Shown: piece after piece, positions 1-4,997 of the stretch
Position numbering within the stretch: position 1 is the first letter of the stretch
Layout: every line of letters begins with the position of its first letter
Source: Kaiparowitsia sp041742695
GTDB lineage: Bacteria > Cyanobacteriota > Cyanobacteriia > Elainellales > Elainellaceae
Length of the DNA: 5,210 bases
Direction: 5' to 3'
Assembly (NCBI GenBank): GCA_041742695.1
Contig: JBGTOF010000153.1
Location: forward strand, 1-5,210
Made by a program: the position numbers and the translations under genes
The notes under the pieces: generated by a model
What the model was told of the DNA's origin: nothing
Database searches by the model: none
What the model saw: only the letters and a program-made list of their open reading frames with translations

Positions 1-503
1 ACCAGGGCGTCAATCTCGCCCGCCCGCAGCGCTGCTAGCATCTCGGGCAACACCTGATCGCTCCCGGGAAAAGGCACCAGTTCAGCCCCCTCAAACGCTC
101 CGCCCAGCTCTAAGTTAGTGCTATCAGCCAACCCCCCCAACTTCAATCCAGCCAGATCCTCTGCCGTCTGAATAGAACTATCGGCGCGCACAATTACCGC
201 TTCATCAAACAAACCATAGGGTTGGGTAAACCGGCTGTGGGCACATCGAGCGGACGTCACCGCCTGGTTAAACCACACCCCATCACACTGGCGATCATGC
301 AGGGCCGAGTAAAACTCTGCCATGGGCAGGTTAAGCCATACCGGCGTTAGCCCCAAATAAGCGCAGAGGGCCCGAGCCACATCCGGCTCATACCCCAAGC
401 GCTGATCCCCCTTCACATAAGTCATGGGGCGGGCATCAAAGTCACTCGCACCCAGGGTGAGCGTTCCTGGGGTGATTAGAGCGAAGGGGGGGGTGTCGTT
501 CAT
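1..503 (-). CDS. Family-3 solute-binding protein (ABC-type amino-acid binding fold), 5' part, cut by the left edge
   Basis: Reading from ATG at 503-501 gives 167 whole codons with no stop before the window edge. The translation follows the SBP_bac_3 pattern: a first strand 'LTLGASDF', then 'GYEPDVARALCAYLGL' (equivalent of the usual 'GFDVDLAKAIAEELGL'), 'CDGVWFNQAVTSARCAHSRFT' trimmed to its core 'RFTQPYG' (equivalent of 'R...FS.PY'), 'TAEDLAGLKLGG' and 'ALRAGEIDALV'. Family members are about 220-280 residues, so roughly a third or more lies outside the window. The family binds amino acids or similar small solutes for ABC uptake or as sensor domains. The oddity is the N-terminus: it starts directly before the domain and has no hydrophobic signal sequence. 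An in-frame alternative ATG at 560-558, just after a TAG, adds 19 residues but no signal peptide either. No strong Shine-Dalgarno precedes either start. It could be a cytoplasmic ligand-binding protein, the sensor end of a larger protein, or an allele that has lost its export signal. Family call is firm, substrate unknown. Confidence 0.82.
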   Translation of the reverse strand, partial: MNDTPPFALITPGTLTLGASDFDARPMTYVKGDQRLGYEPDVARALCAYLGLTPVWLNLPMAEFYSALHDRQCDGVWFNQAVTSARCAHSRFTQPYGLFDEAVIVRADSSIQTAEDLAGLKLGGLADSTNLELGGAFEGAELVPFPGSDQVLPEMLAALRAGEIDAL

Positions 504-790
504 CGAGTCTGTCCATGCATATACGGTATGGAATTTGCGACCGACCCGGCCTGAGACCATCTAAGTCTCGCAGGCAACTATCCGGTCATCCCGCTTTCAA
601 GAATGGGGCAGTGGTCGTGGTGGTCACAGAGGTCTACCGCAGCGCTGCAAACCTCTCAAACCTCTATGGGTTACCCGTGGTCATGGTGAGAAGAACCGGC
701 AAGAAGAAGGGTCGGGCGTTTGTTCTGACTGGTGAGTCATTGCACAACGCCCACCTTTCCACTCGTGGGAGCGTTCTCAAAAGATAGCCG
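504..790. other. Intergenic gap between the DUF4912 gene and the solute-binding gene
   Basis: This stretch separates two minus-strand genes. On the minus strand all frames are interrupted: short ATG-started frames near 743, 683 and 588 end after a few to about 19 codons, and none resembles a signal peptide that might have been split from the downstream solute-binding gene. On the plus strand a 90-codon open frame (515-787) exists, but it lacks a ribosome binding site, runs antisense into the solute-binding gene start and has no recognisable motif. I found no clear promoter for the solute-binding gene here. The only notable structure is an imperfect hairpin just past the DUF4912 stop codon. 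Confidence 0.6.
746..775 (-). terminator. Imperfect hairpin 15 nt after the DUF4912-gene stop; possible weak terminator or RNA-stabilising stem
   Basis: On the minus strand AACG-(CT)-CCCAC pairs with GTGGG-CGTT, giving nine base pairs with a two-base bulge and a ten-base loop. It begins 15 nt beyond the TAG at 793-791. No run of T follows it on the minus strand, so it does not look like a classical intrinsic terminator. Read-through into the solute-binding gene is therefore plausible. Its role is inferred only from position. Confidence 0.3.
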
Positions 791-3700
791 CTAAAACAGT
801 TCGTCTTGGGCTTCTTCTTTGGTGTTGGTGTTACGCACAGGCGTATCGCGGTTAAACGTCATTTGAATAGAGCGGGTTTGCTCTCCATCTGAAGCAACTG
901 CCACGATAGGATAGTCGATCACCCCATCCTGAAACGACATCTGGAACCGGAACGTGCCATCGGGATTCAGCGGAATAGGACGCCCGCCGATGTAAACCGT
1001 TGCATCGGGCTCTGTGGCCCCATAGACAATCAGTTCAGCATCAGCAATTAACCAGAACTTGCGCGATCGAATCGGCGGCATTGACGCTGAGAAGCCCACA
1101 CCCGACATCGTCAAGCCCGACATTGTCGGCACTGCCCACATCCCCATCCCCGAAGCAGTCACATAGGAACTGATGGATTCTGCGCCGGGTGCAGCAAGTC
1201 CAGGCACTTGGGCCATCTGGGCTGCCCCAAACACCGAGCCTGCCACATGCTGCATGGAGCCAAATAGCGATCCGGCAATCCGTAGTGCCTCAGTCGATTG
1301 GGCCTGAGCAAATATAGTGTCGTAAATAGGATTGCCCGTTGCCGCTGCTGCCGCTGCTGCTGCTGCCCGCTTGGCGGGTGGAATGAGCTCTAGGAAGGTC
1401 TTGCCTTGCAGGGTTTCATTCCAAGGAATGCTGATAAATTGCTCTTCATACCAGTCTGATGGATAGACGGGAGGAATGCGCACCGTGTTAGAACGGGCAA
1501 GGATAAGCCAGCGCCCATCCGCTGCCAAATATCCGATTTCGGCTAAATAGTCGCGATCGCTCATCGGAATCGACAAATACCAATCTCTGCCTAGTTCGTC
1601 GCAGTCCAACTGCTGCAAGCTGTTGGAGCGCTGATGGTTGAGGTCAACATCGGTGACATCATAGAGCCGCAGTACCAGTCGCTGCCCGCCTTGGCGACGC
1701 AGCTCTTCTTTATGTTCATTAGGGACATCCCAATAGGCATAGGCCCATTGCGGGTCGCGGGGCAGCAGCACAATTTTACTTTCCCCATAACCCGAGGGCA
1801 AGTCGGGCAAGCCCTCGTCCACATCGGCCAAGTCCTCTGCAGACAGATCGGTCTGCCCCACGTCCAACTTAGCGGCTTCTATATGGGACTGATCCTCATC
1901 CTCCGAAAGAGCGCCTAGCGCAGCTCCTATGGCGATCGCCCCCCCCAAGCCCATCGCCACGTTGGCGGCAGCAGATGATGGCAGTGGATCTACAGGCTCA
2001 GGTTCTGGGAGCACAGGCTCAGGTTCTGGGAGCACGGGTTCAACCGCGACTGGGGGTTCTGCCACCTGCTCCACGACAGGCACTTCAGTGACGGTCGGGA
2101 TGTGGATTTTTTCAGACCGAGCCAACGGCAGCCAGGTGCCCTCGTCGCTGGTATAGCCGATTTCTGCCAAGTAGTCGCGATCGCTCTTTACAGAAATGGA
2201 GTAGTCTTGGTCGGTTTCCACAACATCGTAGAGGGCACAATGCGCCTGCGTAAGATCATTCGTCGGTGCATCCAAGATGCCCGTGACATCACACACCTTC
2301 AGCTTGAAGGTTTTGCCGCCTTGGTCTTTGACCATGGCCTGATGGGCCTCAGGGGATTCCCAATAGGCATAGGCGGTTTTAGCGTCGCGGGGCACGAGCA
2401 CCAAGCGACTCTCGGGAACAGGCTTGGCCGGTGCTGCCGCCGCCACCGCCCCTAGTCCCGCTGCCGCTGTGGCACCGGCGATCGCCCCTCCCACTACGAC
2501 AGAGTTCAGGCCAGAATTTACCGCAGGCTCAACGCTCGGCGCGGCAACAGGCATAGCAGGGGTGCGAATTGCCTCAGACCGAGCGAGGGGAAGCCACGCG
2601 CCCTCGTCGCTGGTATAGCCGATCTCCGCCACGTAGTCGCGCTCAGCGGTGACCGGCACCGACCGGTCCTGCTCAGTCTCTGCAATATCGTAGAGGGTGC
2701 AGGTAGCCTTTGCTAAATCTGCTTTGCTCGCATCGCCTAAATCCGTCACATCGCAGACCTTAAGCTTAAAGGTTTTGCCGCCTTGGTCTTTGACCATTGT
2801 CTGATGAGCCTCGGGTGATTCCCAATGAGCATAGGCGGTTGCAGCGTCGCGGGGCGCAAGCACAATGCGGCTACCCGGCGTCGTTTTGCCCGCCGCAGCT
2901 GCCACTCCAGCGATCGCCCCAGCTCCAGCGATCGCCCCAGCTCCGGCAAGTGCTCCCCCGGTCAGAGCCGCGGTATTAACGGGCGATCGCGCCCCAGGGC
3001 TCGCGGCTCGGTCAGAGGTCACCACTGCCCCGGCGCGGGTTGCCAGGGGCTCTGCCGCGGGTGGCACCGCACCCCCAGCCGCAGTGTTAGCGGCTGCGCC
3101 CCCACCTCGACGGAATGGAGCAAGCAAAAAGGGCAATGCCCCTAGGCCCAGGAGTGCCAGCCATGGCCACCAGTCTCTAGCTCGATTTCCTGATGCGGCA
3201 GCACCCGGCGCAGCCGCAGGGGACGGATCTGCTGCGGCAGTTGGTGTCGGCGTCGCAACGGTTGCGGCAGCATCTGTTGCCGCTGCGTTATCTGGCACTG
3301 CGGCAGAATTGGGAGAAGCGACAGCAGCCACACCCGCTGTGGATACTGCACCCGCCGCTGCCGATAGTTGATCACCCGAGGCATCAGCCAGCGCCAAAAA
3401 CGCCAGTGCCCCCGGAGCCAGCCCATCTTTATAGACGTAGTACCGGGGCTGAGAATAGGGATAGCGCGGATCATCCGGCAGGGTTTGATGCATGGATAGC
3501 ACGGTTACATCGGGGCGATCGCTCGCTTGGCTTGTCATCCCATAGCCAATCCCCGATTCACCTAGCGCTGCCACCACTGCATCAGTCGTATCCTCTTCAA
3601 CCTGAGTCACGGTATCGCCAGCAGAAAATCCACCCAACTCTTCCCAAATCGCGTATTGACTCACAGCTAAGCGCGTGTCGCTATCGTCGGGTCGATCAAT

Positions 3701-4222
3701 AAACTCGATTGGCCCTGCAGTCCCCCCCAATTCAGACCAATCAGTAATCTCACCCCGAAAGATGCGAGCGAATTCGGCAAACGTTAAGTTGCCATCAAAA
3801 TCGTTATCAGAGCTGACAAAAATAGCAATTTTTTCACGCTCTAGCGTTACCTGCTGCAAGCCTTCATTCCGCTCTGCCTCAGTCAGAGGGCGGCCAATGG
3901 CTGCAATATCAATCTCATCTGCCAACAGTCTCTCAAGGGCTTCGTCGGTGCCACTGGCCTCTAGCATCACCTGAGTGCCTGAATAATCGGCTTCGTAGCG
4001 CTCTTGCAGCGCCTCGTTAGTGACTATCATGCTGCTAGAGCCATCGACCCGCACAACCGTATCGCTCGGCACCGAGGGAATGGGCACCGGAGATGATGTA
4101 GCAGGAATCGCCTGAGCCATAAGCCGCTCTGCCGCAAATGACCGGGCTAGGGGCTGAGCAGTAACTAGGGCCAAGAGGAGCGCCAGAGCAAGAACCGGAG
4201 TACCTTTAGACTGCAACATCAT
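791..4222 (-). CDS. Membrane-anchored PstS-like binding protein fused to three DUF4912 domains and a C-terminal beta-domain
   Basis: The product has 1143 residues. Residues 1-30 are a signal peptide with core 'LALALLLALVTA' and likely cleavage at SFA|AE. Residues 52-266 form a phosphate-type periplasmic binding domain: 'DGSSSM' (60-65) and 'DDSDTR' (179-184) match the anion-binding loops, 'FARIFRGEITDWSELGG' the PstS signature, and 'GIGYG' the hinge end. An Ala/Pro-rich linker leads to a transmembrane helix (about 351-368) followed by 'RRGGG', which predicts the rest to be cytoplasmic. Three DUF4912 domains follow (449-555, 603-709, 813-917), each marked by 'VL.PRD...AYA.W' and 'RDY.AEIGY...G.W..LARS'. 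A linker has a doubled 'LPEPEPV' (731-744). After an Ala run (953-961) comes a low-complexity part and then a compact beta-rich domain (1055-1125, 'GATEPDATVYIGGRPIPLNP') of the sort that often ends DUF4912 proteins. ATG at 4222 is followed by a second ATG at 4219; neither has a clear Shine-Dalgarno, so the exact start is uncertain by one codon. Function is unknown; binding of phosphate or a related anion is an inference from fold. Confidence 0.9.
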   Translation of the reverse strand: MMLQSKGTPVLALALLLALVTAQPLARSFAAERLMAQAIPATSSPVPIPSVPSDTVVRVDGSSSMIVTNEALQERYEADYSGTQVMLEASGTDEALERLLADEIDIAAIGRPLTEAERNEGLQQVTLEREKIAIFVSSDNDFDGNLTFAEFARIFRGEITDWSELGGTAGPIEFIDRPDDSDTRLAVSQYAIWEELGGFSAGDTVTQVEEDTTDAVVAALGESGIGYGMTSQASDRPDVTVLSMHQTLPDDPRYPYSQPRYYVYKDGLAPGALAFLALADASGDQLSAAAGAVSTAGVAAVASPNSAAVPDNAAATDAAATVATPTPTAAADPSPAAAPGAAASGNRARDWWPWLALLGLGALPFLLAPFRRGGGAAANTAAGGAVPPAAEPLATRAGAVVTSDRAASPGARSPVNTAALTGGALAGAGAIAGAGAIAGVAAAAGKTTPGSRIVLAPRDAATAYAHWESPEAHQTMVKDQGGKTFKLKVCDVTDLGDASKADLAKATCTLYDIAETEQDRSVPVTAERDYVAEIGYTSDEGAWLPLARSEAIRTPAMPVAAPSVEPAVNSGLNSVVVGGAIAGATAAAGLGAVAAAAPAKPVPESRLVLVPRDAKTAYAYWESPEAHQAMVKDQGGKTFKLKVCDVTGILDAPTNDLTQAHCALYDVVETDQDYSISVKSDRDYLAEIGYTSDEGTWLPLARSEKIHIPTVTEVPVVEQVAEPPVAVEPVLPEPEPVLPEPEPVDPLPSSAAANVAMGLGGAIAIGAALGALSEDEDQSHIEAAKLDVGQTDLSAEDLADVDEGLPDLPSGYGESKIVLLPRDPQWAYAYWDVPNEHKEELRRQGGQRLVLRLYDVTDVDLNHQRSNSLQQLDCDELGRDWYLSIPMSDRDYLAEIGYLAADGRWLILARSNTVRIPPVYPSDWYEEQFISIPWNETLQGKTFLELIPPAKRAAAAAAAAATGNPIYDTIFAQAQSTEALRIAGSLFGSMQHVAGSVFGAAQMAQVPGLAAPGAESISSYVTASGMGMWAVPTMSGLTMSGVGFSASMPPIRSRKFWLIADAELIVYGATEPDATVYIGGRPIPLNPDGTFRFQMSFQDGVIDYPIVAVASDGEQTRSIQMTFNRDTPVRNTNTKEEAQDELF
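848..1060 (-). other. C-terminal beta-sandwich-like domain
   Basis: Residues 1055-1125 show alternating hydrophobic strands and the 'YGATEPDATVYIGGRPIPLNPDGTF' pattern (key points: Gly-Ala-Thr-Glu-Pro, Gly-Arg-Pro, Asn-Pro-Asp-Gly-Thr). The pattern resembles Ig-like or glucodextranase-type modules in which a 'T.P.A.V...G......DG.F' motif is typical. It is usual at the end of DUF4912 proteins. Function unknown; a protein or sugar contact role is possible. Confidence 0.6.
1472..1786 (-). repeat. DUF4912 copy 3 (divergent)
   Basis: Residues 813-917. It keeps the family landmarks ('SKIVLLPRDPQWAYAYWDVP', 'LRLYDVTDV', 'SDRDYLAEIGY', 'LILARSNTVRIP') but is clearly more distant from copies 1 and 2 than those are from each other. 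This copy, together with the C-terminal beta-domain, probably represents the ancestral core, with copies 1 and 2 added later by duplication. Confidence 0.85.
1992..2033 (-). repeat. Two exact 21-bp tandem copies in a Pro-Glu linker
   Basis: A 21-bp unit at 1992-2012 is repeated exactly at 2013-2033, and a degraded third start follows at 2034. It encodes the doubled 'LPEPEPV' of the linker between DUF4912 copies 2 and 3. A run of Pro and Glu like this is an extended spacer; the exact DNA identity implies slippage-type expansion. Confidence 0.9.
2096..2416 (-). repeat. DUF4912 copy 2 (intragenic repeat unit)
   Basis: Residues 603-709, in register with copy 1 with no indels. It shares 'AHQ.MVKDQGGKTFKLKVC' and 'AEIGYTSDEG.WLPLARSE' with copy 1. 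Its 'SDRDYLAEIGY' is shared with copy 3, where the same codons hold a HIP1 site (2177-2184 here, 1553-1560 in copy 3). Confidence 0.85.
2558..2878 (-). repeat. DUF4912 copy 1 (intragenic repeat unit)
   Basis: Residues 449-555. It aligns without gaps to copy 2 at an offset of exactly 154 codons (462 bp). By hand count 75 of 102 residues are identical (451-552 against 605-706). Stretches at 2603-2623 and around 2770-2798 are near-identical in DNA as well, which indicates a recent duplication or ongoing gene conversion. The middle of the domain ('DLGDASKADLAKATCTL') is the most divergent part. Confidence 0.85.
2907..2942 (-). repeat. Two exact 18-bp tandem copies, each holding a HIP1 palindrome
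   Basis: The 18-bp unit CCAGCGATCGCCCCAGCT at 2907-2924 is repeated at 2925-2942. It encodes 'GAGAIAGAGAIA' in the Gly/Ala-rich stretch before DUF4912 copy 1. Each unit carries one GCGATCGC, so part of the local HIP1 density comes from slippage. Confidence 0.9.
3113..3172 (-). other. Predicted transmembrane anchor with positive C-terminal flank
   Basis: Residues 351-370 read 'WWPWLALLGLGALPFLLAPF' and are followed at once by two arginines. This is the most convincing membrane helix after the signal peptide. The positive flank on its C-terminal side puts the binding domain outside and the DUF4912 modules inside the cytoplasm, provided the later Gly/Ala-rich stretches do not also cross the membrane. 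Confidence 0.7.
3425..4069 (-). other. PstS-like substrate-binding domain of the DUF4912 protein
   Basis: Residues 52-266 cover a full-length type-II periplasmic binding domain of the phosphate class. In order: strand plus anion loop 'VVRVDGSSSM', 'LEASGTDEALERLL' with 'EIDIAAIGRPLTEAE' (the usual 'DIG.ASR.L...E' region), 'IAIFVSSDND' for the crossover strand, the 'F..IF.GEITDWSE.GG' signature, and the second anion loop around 'RPDDSDTR'. Known PstS proteins bind phosphate with Ser/Thr, Asp and Arg side chains in these loops; equivalents (Ser62-64, Asp60, Arg184) are present here. In PstS the second loop is usually Ser-Gly-Thr, whereas here it is Ser-Asp-Thr, so ligand specificity may differ. 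Confidence 0.75.
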
Positions 4223-4264
4223 AGTTTTTAAACTTCAGCCTAATTTGGGCTAGGAGAACATTAA

Positions 4265-4276
4265 CTTTTGCAAAAG
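4265..4276. promoter_or_regulatory. Perfect 12-bp palindrome CTTTTGCAAAAG at the predicted transcription start
   Basis: CTTTTGCAAAAG is fully self-complementary and sits immediately downstream of the predicted start site of the DUF4912 gene. That position is typical of a repressor operator. No regulator is assigned; without spacing between the arms it could also be a chance A/T-rich palindrome. Confidence 0.4.
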
Positions 4277-4284
4277 ACGAGATG

Positions 4285-4312
4285 ATTATAAACACCATAC
4301 GCTAAATCACAA
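4285..4312 (-). promoter_or_regulatory. Sigma-70-type promoter for the DUF4912 gene
   Basis: On the minus strand a perfect TATAAT (4290-4285) lies 16 bp after TTGTGA (4312-4307; four of six bases match TTGACA). Transcription would begin near 4278, leaving a leader of about 55 nt before the ATG at 4222. The leader carries a small inverted repeat (AGCC...GGCT, 4237-4251). I see no convincing cyanobacterial Pho box (direct repeats like CTTAACCT), so phosphate control is not supported despite the PstS-like domain. Confidence 0.6.
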
Positions 4313-4324
4313 AGTAGTTCTTAA

Positions 4325-4528
4325 TGTCAGACTACAAAAGATTGTCCCTATGTTTATTCCATCGATTCTCAATGCGGCCTCAATGAAACGCAGCTTGACG
4401 AGCCAGCCTATCCGCAGGATGCGTCAAGAGCTGTAAGAACATTATATGGAGCTATCGAATCGGCCTGGATGATGCGGCACAGCGGTGCTCTAGATGAAGC
4501 GGTTGTTCTAGAAGGGCATACCGACTGA
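4325..4528 (+). pseudogene. Startless 67-codon open frame; possible gene remnant
   Basis: Between a TAA at 4322-4324 and a TGA at 4526-4528 one plus-strand frame is open. Its later part reads like protein ('DEPAYPQDASRAVRTLYGAI' then 'ESAWMMRHSGALDEAVVLEG'), with balanced composition and amphipathic-helix character. The only in-frame ATGs (4469, 4472) would give 18-19 residues, and no Shine-Dalgarno is seen. I do not recognise it. It may be a decayed gene end or a chance open frame; a stop-free run of this length is not rare. Confidence 0.2.
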
Positions 4529-4556
4529 CCCTGCTCCACCTCTCTCTATACACTAT

Positions 4557-4646
4557 AGGACTTACGCAGTTGAGCGATTTTGGGGAGGCTAAGCCTCCTC
4601 AAAATCGCTCAGATTCTCAGGACGCCGCACGAAGTGCGTAAGTCCT
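4557..4646. mobile_element. MITE-like 90-bp element with 12-bp terminal inverted repeats and an inner 41-bp hairpin
   Basis: The ends AGGACTTACGCA (4557-4568) and TGCGTAAGTCCT (4635-4646) are perfect inverted repeats. Inside, 4571-4590 and 4592-4611 form a 20-bp inverted repeat with a single G:T pair and one central base. A further small stem CGCAC-GAA-GTGCG (4626-4638) overlaps the right end. Repeats with ends of this 'GGACTTACGCA' type are, from memory, common in cyanobacterial genomes as small non-autonomous elements. No target-site duplication is obvious and no transposase is present, so the parent family is not assigned. It may also act as a bidirectional transcription stop between the divergent genes. 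Confidence 0.75.
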
Positions 4647-4681
4647 GTCCATATATAAGCTGCGTCCATGTCTGGAAGCTA

Positions 4682-4695
4682 AACTAACGTTAGTT
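4682..4695. promoter_or_regulatory. Perfect 14-bp palindrome AACTAACGTTAGTT
   Basis: AACTAAC is followed directly by its reverse complement GTTAGTT. A TATAAA hexamer (4705-4710) lies ten bases downstream, but no good -35 element is placed for it. A dimeric repressor operator is a reasonable guess; the regulator is unknown. Confidence 0.4.
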
Positions 4696-4701
4696 CGGCA
4701 A

Positions 4702-4758
4702 GTGTATAAAACCGTGTTGCTCGCGACACAGGCAATACGGCTTAGCAGTGTTTTACAC
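4702..4758 (+). other. Nested stem-loop in the glmS upstream region
   Basis: GTGT-(AT)-AAAAC (4702-4712) pairs with GTTTTACAC (4750-4758) as nine base pairs with a two-base bulge. Enclosed in it, GTGTTG-CTCG-CGACAC (4714-4729) forms a six-pair hairpin with one wobble; alternatively CCGT (4712-4715) could pair with ACGG (4737-4740), which competes with the first. A second stem, CTGAAAC (4771-4777) with GTTTCAG (4800-4806), follows. This could be a small RNA or leader structure, but it lies upstream of the best glmS promoter candidate. It does not resemble the glmS ribozyme core. Confidence 0.3.
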
Positions 4759-4854
4759 CGCAGCGTAGAGCTGAAACGACCGGCGGCATTCATCCACCTG
4801 TTTCAGGCTTCAACTCAGCAATGTCAGCAAAGCAACTCTGAAATCTAAGAGTCC

Positions 4855-4863
4855 TGAGATAAT
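4855..4863 (+). promoter_or_regulatory. Extended -10 promoter candidate for glmS
   Basis: TGAGATAAT combines the extended -10 TG dinucleotide with GATAAT (five of six bases match TATAAT). No good -35 is found 16-18 bp upstream. Transcription would start near 4870, giving a leader of roughly 128 nt. The leader contains a tandem GGTTGTTC (4949-4966) of unknown meaning. Confidence 0.35.
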
Positions 4864-4985
4864 GATGAGAACGGAGGCACCTGAGCAGCGGATTGCGTTT
4901 GTCATTGCTGACGCCCGCGTAGGGGCTTCGGGATGGCGCATGCTCTGCGGTTGTTCTGGTTGTTCGAATAGTTCTGTTGCTGTGT

Positions 4986-4990
4986 GAGGG
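4986..4990 (+). promoter_or_regulatory. Ribosome binding site of glmS
   Basis: GAGGG lies seven bases before the ATG at 4998. It is a well-spaced Shine-Dalgarno and supports this start, which also places the catalytic cysteine at position 2 as the family requires. Confidence 0.75.
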
Positions 4991-4997
4991 AATAGAG

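Larger units (their letters stand above)
4223..4997. other. Divergent intergenic region, 775 bp
   Basis: This long non-coding stretch lies between the starts of the DUF4912 gene (minus) and glmS (plus). Its left third holds the DUF4912-gene leader and promoter and the startless open frame; its middle holds the MITE-like element; its right half holds two palindromic or stem-forming segments and the glmS promoter region. It contains no HIP1 sites, unlike the neighbouring coding DNA. A 28-codon ATG frame at 4350-4436 has no ribosome binding site and is not supported. I see no tRNA or other known RNA gene. Confidence 0.7.

Noticed and set aside
515..787. Plus-strand 90-codon open frame
   Set aside because: No ribosome binding site, overlaps the start of the minus-strand solute-binding gene in antisense, and the translation shows no recognisable motif. 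It probably reflects chance in a G/T-rich intergenic stretch.
1339..1368. CTG/CCG-like triplet run
   Set aside because: It encodes the alanine run near residues 953-961 with mixed codons and is ordinary low-complexity linker coding sequence.
2865..3702. Two overlapping plus-strand open frames of about 168 codons
   Set aside because: They are antisense to the Ala/Pro-rich and binding-domain parts of the DUF4912 gene. Their Ala/Pro/Gln-rich translations are what GC-rich alanine codons give when read on the other strand.
4223..4320. Pho box in the DUF4912-gene promoter
   Set aside because: A PstS-like product suggested phosphate control, but no pair of CTTAACCT-like direct repeats with the expected spacing is visible.
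4350..4436. 28-codon plus-strand frame starting at ATG 4350
   Set aside because: No Shine-Dalgarno, very short, and unremarkable composition; another frame over the same DNA is longer and equally unsupported.
4647..4997. glmS ribozyme/riboswitch upstream of glmS
   Set aside because: The gene context invited the search, but no match to the conserved catalytic core sequence or its pseudoknots could be recognised, and this element is typical of Gram-positive bacteria.
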